From CAYVGO01 sp964450725 (lineage in GTDB: Bacteria; Bacteroidota; Bacteroidia; Bacteroidales; UBA932), in contig CAYVGO010000007.1 of assembly GCA_964450725.1 (NCBI GenBank), forward strand, positions 1-64,000: 64,000 nucleotides of DNA, written 5' to 3'. Under the pieces are notes generated by a model. It had not been told where the DNA came from. It made no database searches and saw only the letters and a list, made by a program, of their open reading frames with translations. Below, in pieces: positions 7,993 to 16,070 of this stretch (the stretch's first letter is position 1; every line of letters starts with the position of its first letter). A program made the translations under genes and the position numbers.

Positions 7993-9247
7993 CCTTATTT
8001 TTTGCTTTTGCAAACGTAAAACGTTTTTTACGTTTCTTGCGTTGTGTATCATGTTTTCTGCTTATTCGCAAAAAGCAAGTAAAAAAACTGTAGAAATTTC
8101 AGACCGGCAACAGTGGGTCGACTTGTGTTACCAAATTGCGGCACCGGTATTGGAAAATATGAGTAAAGGAGAGTTGAGGAAAAATATGCCGATAGAAGTG
8201 AGTCCCACATGGGATAACAGAACAAAAGAAGTAACTTATTTGGAGGCTTTTGGAAGATTAATGGCAGGTATTTCACCTTGGTTAGTGCTTGATGATGACG
8301 GCACCCCAGAATCTTTACAACGTCAAAAATTACGAACATGGGCACTGCAATCCTATAAAAATGCTGTGAATCCGGAAAGTCCTGATTTTTTATACTGGAA
8401 AGGAGAAAATCAAATATTGGTAGATGCTGCTTATTTGGTACAAAGTTTTTTGCGCGCTCCCGCATTGTGGCAACAATTGGATACTCTCACCCAAAAACGG
8501 TATATTAACATTTTGAAAGAGGTACAAAATATTAGTCCGGCATATAATAATTGGCTTTTATTCGGTGCCATGGTCAAAACCTTTTTAATTTGGGTTGGAG
8601 AACCTGCAGATTATTTTTCACTAAAGATAGCGCTTTGGAAAATTGAGGAGTGGTATTTGGGAGACGGTTGGTATGCAGACGGACCGGAGTTGGGGTTAGA
8701 CTATTATAATGCTTACGTGATGCACCCTATGTATGTTGAAATTCTTGAAATTTTAGAGAATAAAAGAATTGCTGTACCAATATCTTCTGCATTAGCCCTT
8801 AAGCGTATGCAACGGTTTGATATTTTTATTGAAAGACTTATATCGCCCGAAGGTACATATCCTGCATTCGGACGTTCTGTAGTTTATCGGCTTGCAACCT
8901 TTCAAACATTGGCACTTTCGGCGTGGCGTAACCAATTAAATCCAGATTTGTCTAATGGGCAGGTGCGTTCAGCCATCACAGCCGTGATGAAAAATATGTT
9001 TAAAGTCAAGGAAAACTTCGGAAAAGAAGGGTTTTTACAATTGGGTTTTGTGGGACATCAGCCACATTTGTCGAATTCATACACCAATAATGGAAGTCTT
9101 TATATGACTTCATTGGTTTTTATGCCTTTGGGATTACCTGCTAATCACGCTTTTTGGACTGATGAAGCACAACCTTGGACTTCTCAAAAAGCATGGAAAG
9201 GTGAACCTTTTCCGATTGATAATCACCGTTCTTTAAAAAATAAATAA
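7976..9247 (+). CDS. Exported DUF2264 family protein
   Basis: The protein has 423 residues from ATG 7976. A signal peptide is visible: basic N-region (EKNRN...CKRK), hydrophobic stretch FFTFLALCIMFSAYS, and a likely cleavage near AYSQ. The mature protein matches the DUF2264 pattern (WVDLCYQIAAPVLENMS, TWDNRTKEVTYLEAFGRLMAGISPWL, GLDYYNAYVMHPMY), a family with an alpha/alpha-toroid look related to polysaccharide-acting enzymes. No biochemical role can be assigned. The start overlaps the end of the FadR-type gene, suggesting co-regulation in uptake or breakdown of a sugar derivative. An ATG at 7970 is an equally possible start. Confidence 0.85.
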   Translation: MEKNRNLIFCFCKRKTFFTFLALCIMFSAYSQKASKKTVEISDRQQWVDLCYQIAAPVLENMSKGELRKNMPIEVSPTWDNRTKEVTYLEAFGRLMAGISPWLVLDDDGTPESLQRQKLRTWALQSYKNAVNPESPDFLYWKGENQILVDAAYLVQSFLRAPALWQQLDTLTQKRYINILKEVQNISPAYNNWLLFGAMVKTFLIWVGEPADYFSLKIALWKIEEWYLGDGWYADGPELGLDYYNAYVMHPMYVEILEILENKRIAVPISSALALKRMQRFDIFIERLISPEGTYPAFGRSVVYRLATFQTLALSAWRNQLNPDLSNGQVRSAITAVMKNMFKVKENFGKEGFLQLGFVGHQPHLSNSYTNNGSLYMTSLVFMPLGLPANHAFWTDEAQPWTSQKAWKGEPFPIDNHRSLKNK

Positions 9248-9248
9248 G

Positions 9249-9605
9249 ATGATATTATTTCTTCATTACCCTAAATGCACTACCTGCCAAAAAGCTCATC
9301 AGTGGTTAAAAAATCATGATATTGATATTATGCCCCGTGATATTGTAATGCAAAATCCGACCGTGGAAGAGTTGAGCGATTGGGTCAAAAAAAGTGGTAA
9401 ACATCCGAAAAGTTTTTTCAATACCAGCGGATTAAAATATAAGGCATTAGGATTAAAAGATACACTTCCGACGTTATCGGAAGATAAACTGTTAGAGATT
9501 TTATCCTCTGACGGTATGTTAGTCAAACGTCCTCTATTAATTTGCAAGGATACTGTGATGATTGGCTTTAAAGAGAAAGAGTGGGAGGAGTATTTTAGGA
9601 AGTAA
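9249..9605 (+). CDS. ArsC/Spx-family thioredoxin-fold protein
   Basis: This 118-residue protein has the ArsC/Spx/YffB fold: a beta strand, the redox pair C10-x-x-C13 (YPKCTTCQKAHQWL), the helix IVMQNPTVEELSDWVKKSG, KSFFNTSG..YK, and the KRPLLI segment near residue 97 typical of the group. CxxC fits Spx and the small YffB-like proteins as well as arsenate reductases. No arsenic genes are nearby, so arsenate reduction is not supported by context. It starts 1 bp after the DUF2264 stop codon and is probably cotranscribed. Confidence 0.88.
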   Translation: MILFLHYPKCTTCQKAHQWLKNHDIDIMPRDIVMQNPTVEELSDWVKKSGKHPKSFFNTSGLKYKALGLKDTLPTLSEDKLLEILSSDGMLVKRPLLICKDTVMIGFKEKEWEEYFRK

Positions 9606-9639
9606 TTTATTTTTCTGAAATATTTAACGAATATGAATG

Positions 9640-9674
9640 TAAAGGGCTAAATCCATTGTGGAATTAGCCCTTTA
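9640..9674. terminator. Bidirectional terminator between convergent genes
   Basis: TAAAGGGCTAA (9640-9650) pairs with TTAGCCCTTTA (9664-9674); inside, one A-A mismatch is followed by TCCA/TGGA and a 3-base loop. It lies between the stops of the ArsC-like gene (+) and the calcium ATPase gene (-). The A/T-rich ends can serve as U-runs in both directions. Confidence 0.75.
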
Positions 9675-9731
9675 TACTTATTAAATATGCTTTTATCGGG
9701 CTGCAATAAAAATGAAATTCAGTATTCCTTT

Positions 9732-12470
9732 TTATATGTTTCTGTATCGAAAATAGCGGGTAAGTTCTCCAATCCAGAGTACTAAAGAGGTAACAAGCGT
9801 AAGGATAATCCAATCAGATACAGATAATGGTACAACATTGAACATGCCGTTGCCAAAGGTGGTAATTAAAACCTGCCCTACGAAAATTACGGCAGCAACC
9901 CATACAAATCCGGTCAAACATTGGCGTAAGTCTGCCAGTGCACTTTTTCCACTGTCAAAGGCTTTAGCATTAAACATATTCCAAAATTGAAGTATCACAA
10001 AGATGGTGAAGAAGAGTGATAACTCGTAAGGAGAAAGATTACCTTCAGAAAAGTCAAAATAACTTCTACAGAAGTCTGTAAAGCGGAATTGTGTTAAAGA
10101 GGTAATTTCGGCTTCCTTAAAATATTGCAACAGCCCAAAAAGTATTACTACAAAGAAGAGCCCCATACCTACAATTTGCCATGCCATTTTCTTCGTAATA
10201 ATATGGTCAGATGTTTTTCTGGGTTTACGTTTCATGACGCTTTGGTTGGGTGGCAATGATGCCAGCGCTAATGCCGCAAAAGTATCCATGATGATGTTCA
10301 CCCACAGCATTTGTGTAACGGTTAAAGGTGAGGTTGTTCCTAAAAACGAGCCAATCATTACAATTAAACAGGCGGCAACATTGATGGTCATTTGAAATAC
10401 CAAAAATCGCTGGATATTCTGATAAAGCGACCTTCCCCACATGACCGCCTGCGTAATGCTGTGGAAAGAATTATCTAAGATTGTAATTGCCGAAGCTTCT
10501 TTTGCAACCGTTGTACCGTCTCCCATAGATAATCCTATTTGTGCCGCATTTAATGCCGGAGCATCGTTTGTGCCATCGCCGGTTACTGCAACTACCTGAT
10601 TTTTGGACTGTAACAGTCTTACTAAACGTTCTTTATCCATGGGTCTTGCTCTGGACATTATTTTGAGGTCAAGAATACGTTCTAACAACTTTTCATCAGA
10701 CATTTCGGCAAATTCTATTCCGGTAATATGATTACGGTCAGTATCATTTTCTGTCCACAATCCTATTTGCCGTCCTATCTCTTTGGCAGTTCCGGGAGTA
10801 TCTCCGGTTACAATCTTGACGCTGATTCCGGCATCCATACAACTTTTTATAGCCTCAGGAACATCACTTCTGACAGGGTCTGCGATGGCAACAATTCCCA
10901 AATAAGTAAGGTCTGTCAGGATTAACTTTTGCTCTTTGAAAACCTGAGTATCTTTATCGATTATTCTATAAGCAAATCCAAGTGTTCGCATGGCTTGTCC
11001 CTGATAGGTCAACAGTTGTTGCTCGATAGTGCTTCGTTCCTGCTCTACAGGTATGGTGGTTTCCTGCTCTTTTTGAATACTTTTCGAGAGAGAGAGTACT
11101 ACTTCGGGTGCTCCTTTGACGTATAATATACTTTTTTGCAATGCTGGAGAATGGATAACTGTTGCCATATATTTACGCTCGGTCGTAAATGGCAACTGCT
11201 CTATGATGGTCGCCGCTTCACGAATTTTGAGATAGTCTGTATGCTGGCTGTGCAACCATAATAACAATGCTGCTTCTGTAGGATTGCCAAGTGTTTTAAT
11301 CTTTTGCGGGTCAGAGTGGTCTAAAAATGCGGTAGAGTTTACGGCAATACTTTCTTTAATGAGGTTTGATACTGTATTGTCAGAAAGTTTTTGGTCTTGT
11401 AAAGCAAAAAAGTTCGACGCATAAATTCTCATTTGATTTTGTGTCAGCGTTCCTGTTTTGTCAGTACAAATAACAGTTGCTGCTCCCATTGTTTCACAAG
11501 CGTGCATTTTACGTACAAGATTGTTAGCCTTAAGCATTCGTCTCATACTTAAAGCCAAACTTAAGGTAACACTCATGGGTAACCCTTCGGGAACCGATAC
11601 TACAATTAACGTTACGGCAATCATGATTGTATGTAAAATATATCCGGCAGCATCAATCCAATCAATAGGATAGGTTATTTCTCCAAAATAAAGAATGAGT
11701 CTTGCTGCAACAATCACAGAGGCAATGACGTAACTTGCAATGGTAATGAGATGTCCTAATCTGTTGAGTTGTAAGTTTAGTGGTGTTTTTACAGAATTGT
11801 CAATTTGTGATGCAACATAAACCTTTCCATATTCCGTACTGTCTCCTACGGCGATTACTTCCATAATTCCGTTACCCTCTACCACCGTTGTTCCTTTGTA
11901 AACATGGTTTGTAGGATAAGTAGCATCTTTCTTAAACTCACGTTCGTCGGTAGATTTTTTGATTATCGGCTCTCCTGTTAAGGTAGATTCGTTGATTTGT
12001 AAAGAGATGGCTTCCTGTAATATCCCATCAGCAGGTATTTCTTCTCCGGTATTTAAAATCACAATATCACCCACCACAACATCTTTCTTAGGCACTTCGG
12101 TAACATTACCGTTACGAATTACTTTGATTGCCGTGTCATCATTAATCTGATTGAGTATTTCAAACTTTTTATTTGCACTTACTTCAAAGTAAAATCCTAT
12201 GACTGTAGCTAAAGTTACAGCGATAAAAATACCTGCGGGCTCAAGAAAAACAGACAGTGGCTCTCCGTGATAAAGTTCATAAAATGCAATTCCAAAGGAT
12301 GCTAATAAGGCAACCAATAGAATTTTAATGATAGGGTCTGAAAGTTTTTCTAAAAAAAGTTTCCATAGAGGTTCTTTGGCCGGAGGTGTAAGTATGTTTT
12401 GTCCGTACTTTTTACGGCTTTCAATAACTTGCTCATCTGTTAAGCCTGTGAAATGTTTATGCTGTTGCAT
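9732..12470 (-). CDS. Calcium-translocating P-type ATPase (type IIB-like)
   Basis: This is a 912-residue inner-membrane cation pump. In order: an N-terminal cation-ATPase domain (FTGLTDEQVIESRKKYGQN), paired TM helices, the actuator with NESTLTGEP, the PEGLP ion-binding helix in M4 (VSVPEGLPMSVTLSLALSMRR), the phosphorylation site CTDKTGTLT (Asp near residue 337), TGDTPGTAKEIG, the hinge GDGTNDAPAL, and a C-terminal domain of several TM helices. The whole pattern fits the PMCA-type calcium family, so Ca2+ export is the likely function. It is the last of a minus-strand run and ends at the terminator at 9640-9674. Confidence 0.93.
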   Translation of the reverse strand: MQQHKHFTGLTDEQVIESRKKYGQNILTPPAKEPLWKLFLEKLSDPIIKILLVALLASFGIAFYELYHGEPLSVFLEPAGIFIAVTLATVIGFYFEVSANKKFEILNQINDDTAIKVIRNGNVTEVPKKDVVVGDIVILNTGEEIPADGILQEAISLQINESTLTGEPIIKKSTDEREFKKDATYPTNHVYKGTTVVEGNGIMEVIAVGDSTEYGKVYVASQIDNSVKTPLNLQLNRLGHLITIASYVIASVIVAARLILYFGEITYPIDWIDAAGYILHTIMIAVTLIVVSVPEGLPMSVTLSLALSMRRMLKANNLVRKMHACETMGAATVICTDKTGTLTQNQMRIYASNFFALQDQKLSDNTVSNLIKESIAVNSTAFLDHSDPQKIKTLGNPTEAALLLWLHSQHTDYLKIREAATIIEQLPFTTERKYMATVIHSPALQKSILYVKGAPEVVLSLSKSIQKEQETTIPVEQERSTIEQQLLTYQGQAMRTLGFAYRIIDKDTQVFKEQKLILTDLTYLGIVAIADPVRSDVPEAIKSCMDAGISVKIVTGDTPGTAKEIGRQIGLWTENDTDRNHITGIEFAEMSDEKLLERILDLKIMSRARPMDKERLVRLLQSKNQVVAVTGDGTNDAPALNAAQIGLSMGDGTTVAKEASAITILDNSFHSITQAVMWGRSLYQNIQRFLVFQMTINVAACLIVMIGSFLGTTSPLTVTQMLWVNIIMDTFAALALASLPPNQSVMKRKPRKTSDHIITKKMAWQIVGMGLFFVVILFGLLQYFKEAEITSLTQFRFTDFCRSYFDFSEGNLSPYELSLFFTIFVILQFWNMFNAKAFDSGKSALADLRQCLTGFVWVAAVIFVGQVLITTFGNGMFNVVPLSVSDWIILTLVTSLVLWIGELTRYFRYRNI

Positions 12471-12520
12471 GATTAATATGTTGTGTTAAATATTTATTCT
12501 AACTTCATAGCAGAATATGC

Positions 12521-13762
12521 TTACTCGTATCTAAGTGCTTCTATCGGTCTTACTTTTACGGCTTTCAGGGCAGGAATATAGCCTGCAATTAACCCAGAAA
12601 TGACCAATAATAACATTGCTCCCAATGCTATACTTGTATCAATCGTAGGATTTTTGAACAGGGTCATGTCAGACTGTCCTCCTCCTGCCGATAGGGCACT
12701 ATTGAAAAGTTCTGTAAGGCCAATTCCGGCAACCATGCCGATATATCCGAAAATAGTAGTGATGACTAAAGATTCAAGTAGTATCAGTCTGAGAATAGAA
12801 TATGGCGATGCTCCGAGAGCCTTGCGGACACCAAATTCTCTGGTACGTTCTTTGACCGTAATCAGCATAATATTGCTAACGCCGACAACTCCGACCACCA
12901 GAGTTGAAATTCCAATAATCCAAAGAAAAAAGGTAATACTGTTGAATATCCCCATGGCTTGCACAAATTCTTCCATGTTACTCCATATCCAAATTGCCGA
13001 CTCATCGTCTGCCGAAAACTCATGTAATGCAGCAAATTGTTTACGTAACATCTTTTTATAATCATTATTGGCTTCTGTTGTTTCAAGATTGTTGACCGTA
13101 AACTGGAGTTTGTTGTAGTAGTATAGACTGTAAATTGCCGTGGCTGAAGTAAGAGGAATAAAAGCCTGAGCATCACGATTGGGATTTCGATGCTCATAAA
13201 CTCCAATGATTAGAAATCGTAGTTGCGAAATGTTAATATATTGTCCTATCGGATTTTCTTGTCCAAACAATTCATCGACATGCTTTTTTTCAAGCACAAC
13301 AACTTTGCGTCGCTCCTGAATGTCCAGGTCGTTAATAAATCTACCCTTTCCCGGCATTATTTTTATTCCTTCCGTAATCAATGCAATGGGGGTTAATCCC
13401 TGTATTTGATAATTTCCATACTGATTCTTATAGGAAAACAATCCGGACATATAAACTGTAGAAGTTACTTTATCGACATTTGTAGTCCGATTTTCAAGCA
13501 TTTCTATGTCTTGATAATCAAATTTAATTTGACGTCCTCTTTGGTATCCGGCGTAGGCTTTTGAGGTATAGCCCGGATATACGGACACCATATTTTTTGC
13601 TCGGTCTCCAAAGTTTGACATTACGCCATTGCGTAATCCATTGCCGGAAGCCAATAAAATAATTAACAGAAAAATCCCCCAAGATATAGAGAATCCTGTC
13701 AATATCGTGCGTAATTTGTTCTTACGCATGGTGGTCAATATTTCTTGCCAAGTATCAAACAT
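12521..13762 (-). CDS. MacB-like ABC transporter permease
   Basis: The 413-residue protein has the MacB/FtsX architecture: an N-terminal TM helix (about residues 18-40, LTGFSISWGIFLLIILLASG), a large periplasmic MacB-type core domain, and three C-terminal TM helices with the FtsX signature VKERTREFGVRKALGASPYS. It ends in the typical VRPIEALRYE. MacB-like systems use transenvelope mechanotransmission rather than channel transport; substrates include peptides, macrolides and lipoproteins. It pairs with the ATPase gene 87 bp upstream. No adaptor protein gene is adjacent. Confidence 0.93.
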   Translation of the reverse strand: MFDTWQEILTTMRKNKLRTILTGFSISWGIFLLIILLASGNGLRNGVMSNFGDRAKNMVSVYPGYTSKAYAGYQRGRQIKFDYQDIEMLENRTTNVDKVTSTVYMSGLFSYKNQYGNYQIQGLTPIALITEGIKIMPGKGRFINDLDIQERRKVVVLEKKHVDELFGQENPIGQYINISQLRFLIIGVYEHRNPNRDAQAFIPLTSATAIYSLYYYNKLQFTVNNLETTEANNDYKKMLRKQFAALHEFSADDESAIWIWSNMEEFVQAMGIFNSITFFLWIIGISTLVVGVVGVSNIMLITVKERTREFGVRKALGASPYSILRLILLESLVITTIFGYIGMVAGIGLTELFNSALSAGGGQSDMTLFKNPTIDTSIALGAMLLLVISGLIAGYIPALKAVKVRPIEALRYE

Positions 13763-13849
13763 GATATTATCAAGGATGAGTTATGAATTATAAACTATCA
13801 AGTATGAATTTCTGTGAGTGTATTTCAGTTCACACTTCATAACTTATAT

Positions 13850-14557
13850 TTACTTAATTTCTTTGTTCCAAACTTTTTTTGTCGGGTCATTTATTTCAAT
13901 ACTGTCAATAACTCCATCTTTAAGTCTAATGATTTTTTGAGTACGTTCGGCGATTCCCGATTCATGGGTTACCACAATTAATGTTTTTCCTGTCCGATTT
14001 ACTTCCGTTAGAATTTGCATCACTTCCTCAGATGTTTTACTGTCTAAAGCTCCTGTAGGTTCGTCTGCCAACAAAATTCGTGGATTGGTAATCAGTGAAC
14101 GAGCAATGGCTACTCTTTGCTTTTGTCCTCCCGATAATTCATTGGGAAGATGCGTAGCCCATTCTTTTAACCCTAACTTATCTAAATATTCCATTGCCAA
14201 AATATTACGTTTTTTACGACTGATATTTTGATAATACAAAGGCAGAGCTACGTTTTCCATCGCGTTTTTAAACGATATAAGATTAAAGGATTGAAAAATA
14301 AATCCGATAAAATGGTTACGATAATGTGCCGCTTTAGTTTCAGATAAGTTTTTGATGAGCGTATTATCCAAAAAATAATTTCCCTCATCATAATTGTCCA
14401 AAATTCCTAATATATTCAACAACGTTGATTTTCCGGAGCCGGAAGAGCCCATAATAGAAACAAACTCACCTTCTTCAATAGAAAGATTAATTCCTTTGAG
14501 GACATGTAGGGGTGCTGCTGAAAAATATGTTTTATGTAAACTTTCAATCTTTATCAT
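13850..14557 (-). CDS. MacB/LolD-type ABC transporter ATP-binding protein
   Basis: This 235-residue ATPase has Walker A GSSGSGKST (about residues 37-45), Q-loop FIFQSFNLI, signature LSGGQKQR, Walker B ILLADEPTGALD and the H-loop VVTHE. The TGALD sequence is typical of the MacB/LolD group. It energises the permease encoded next (12521-13762). The stop of the upstream DUF2027-Smr gene is only 6 bp away, so it is probably part of the long minus-strand transcript. Confidence 0.95.
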   Translation of the reverse strand: MIKIESLHKTYFSAAPLHVLKGINLSIEEGEFVSIMGSSGSGKSTLLNILGILDNYDEGNYFLDNTLIKNLSETKAAHYRNHFIGFIFQSFNLISFKNAMENVALPLYYQNISRKKRNILAMEYLDKLGLKEWATHLPNELSGGQKQRVAIARSLITNPRILLADEPTGALDSKTSEEVMQILTEVNRTGKTLIVVTHESGIAERTQKIIRLKDGVIDSIEINDPTKKVWNKEIK

Positions 14558-14563
14558 TACATT

Positions 14564-15679
14564 TTATTTAATGTGTACAATGGTTGCTCCTAATCCGTAT
14601 TGTTGATAAGGAGCATCATCATAAAAAATATTAGGATAATGTGTATCTATATAGTTTCTGATTTCTGATTTTAATTTTCCGCTTCCTACACCATGAATAA
14701 ATACAATTTTTTTATGGGTACGTTCAAGAATTGCTTGTTCTAAAATCTGCGTAAACTTTCGTATTTGTATATTCAATTTTTCAAACTGCTCCAATTTTTC
14801 AGGATAATCGACCAATTCCTCAATATGCAAATCATATTCTTCAATTTCTGAAATGTTCTTCTTGACTTTGGGGATGGCCTGTTGAACCTCTTTCTTTGTT
14901 TTTTCAATTTCTTGATTTTGACTTTGAGTAATCCAATCTTTCAGAGGATTTTCAGATGTTGTAACAATAGGTAAAACCATTACAGGAAAAGAGAATGCTG
15001 CATGGTTGATAAATGATTGCGGCTTAAAAAAATCTACAGGATGGCAGTTCAAAGTTACATGATGTAAACTTTGCGGAGTGTAAGTAATGTTTTTAAAAGG
15101 TAAAACAGTACAATATATTTTTTTCTCGGAGCGAAATTTTACATCAGGTAAAGAGATAACATGCTTACTTTTTTGACTTCCTATATCTCCGTGAGCCAGT
15201 AAATCAACCTGATGCTTGTTATTTAGAAATCCGACAGTATAAAATGCTTGAAAATCACATTCAGACAAAATGTAAATATCGAAATAACCATTGATTGAAT
15301 TAGGATTTTTTCCGATAACTATTGAAAAGTTTAACCTATTGCTTTTTCCGTCTTCTTTAGCAGAAAGTACGGGTTTTAATATTGTTTCGTACTCTTTTTG
15401 TTCGTCAAAATTTTCCTCAATGAAGGGAGGTTGCAATTGATCTTCATCTAAGACTTCTATCTGAGATTTTTCAATCACGACTACTTCATTGACATTGACA
15501 GGAATATCAAAATTTTCGGGACTTGTAACAATGACCATATTGCCCTCAATTTTTGAAATTATTCCGCCGCCCACATCGTTCAAAAATCGGACTTTATCTC
15601 CAACTTTTAACGACTTTCTATCATCAATTTTTGGAGTTGTCAAACTTTTTAAATTCGATAATTTTTTCGATAATTTCAT
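14564..15679 (-). CDS. DUF2027 and Smr domain protein
   Basis: The 371-residue protein begins with a short basic segment and a KOW/SH3-like stretch (KVGDKVRFLNDVGGGIISKIEGNMVIV). The DUF2027 region follows, then a coiled segment, and at the C-terminus an Smr domain (KIVFIHGVGSGKLKSEIRNYID... GLGATIVHIK). Smr domains of MutS2 type bind or nick nucleic acid, and the HGxGxGxLR-like motif is present. The combination is a Bacteroidetes-typical MutS2-related protein of unknown cellular role. Its ATG overlaps the end of the DUF4293 gene by 56 bp; no ATG occurs between there and the KOW-like domain, though a TTG at codon 13 is an alternative start. Confidence 0.88.
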   Translation of the reverse strand: MKLSKKLSNLKSLTTPKIDDRKSLKVGDKVRFLNDVGGGIISKIEGNMVIVTSPENFDIPVNVNEVVVIEKSQIEVLDEDQLQPPFIEENFDEQKEYETILKPVLSAKEDGKSNRLNFSIVIGKNPNSINGYFDIYILSECDFQAFYTVGFLNNKHQVDLLAHGDIGSQKSKHVISLPDVKFRSEKKIYCTVLPFKNITYTPQSLHHVTLNCHPVDFFKPQSFINHAAFSFPVMVLPIVTTSENPLKDWITQSQNQEIEKTKKEVQQAIPKVKKNISEIEEYDLHIEELVDYPEKLEQFEKLNIQIRKFTQILEQAILERTHKKIVFIHGVGSGKLKSEIRNYIDTHYPNIFYDDAPYQQYGLGATIVHIK

Positions 15680-16064
15680 CTCGGGTAATACGTCGAAAAG
15701 TTAAATAAGCAAGTAATGCAGCGATAATCGGAGTAACAAAAACTATTTCATAACGAACAGACATTGTTTCCGTAGAACTTAAATGAAGCAGTATGGGTAA
15801 AATAATTTGTAGCGCGACACAAACTATCATCATAAAAACAGTAATGCGACCTTGTAAGGTTCTTTTTTTAAACATCAATAGAGTTGTTACTGCAAGAATT
15901 AAGAGAAGAAAAGATAATATTTGCGTAATAAAAAAATGATGAACTGAGATGAGTATTTCTTTGCCTGTATTTATATCCATGAATACAGCAACCGGCATAA
16001 CCAAAATTGCAACAAAAACAGCAATTAAAATCAACAAATATAGAGTTTGTCTTCTCAAAAACAT
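15624..16064 (-). CDS. DUF4293 membrane protein
   Basis: This 146-residue protein has four predicted TM helices (about residues 9-28, 45-65, 76-94, 104-121) and the family start (RRQTLYLLI, compare MIQRIQTLYLLL). It ends with the charged TFRRITRDEIIEKI segment that DUF4293 members share. The function is unknown; the family is largely restricted to Bacteroidetes and often sits beside envelope genes. It lies 6 bp after the HU/SPOR gene stop and its 3' end overlaps the DUF2027-Smr gene, so it is an operon member. Confidence 0.85.
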   Translation of the reverse strand: MFLRRQTLYLLILIAVFVAILVMPVAVFMDINTGKEILISVHHFFITQILSFLLLILAVTTLLMFKKRTLQGRITVFMMIVCVALQIILPILLHLSSTETMSVRYEIVFVTPIIAALLAYLTFRRITRDEIIEKIIEFKKFDNSKN

Positions 16065-16070
16065 GACATA

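Noticed and set aside
9249..9605. Calling the ArsC-like gene an arsenate reductase.
   Set aside because: No arsenic resistance genes are near and the CxxC protein fits Spx/YffB-like relatives equally well.
15624..15679. A frameshift joining DUF4293 and DUF2027-Smr.
   Set aside because: Both proteins are complete by family length and end normally, so overlap and not a sequencing or real frameshift is the simpler reading.
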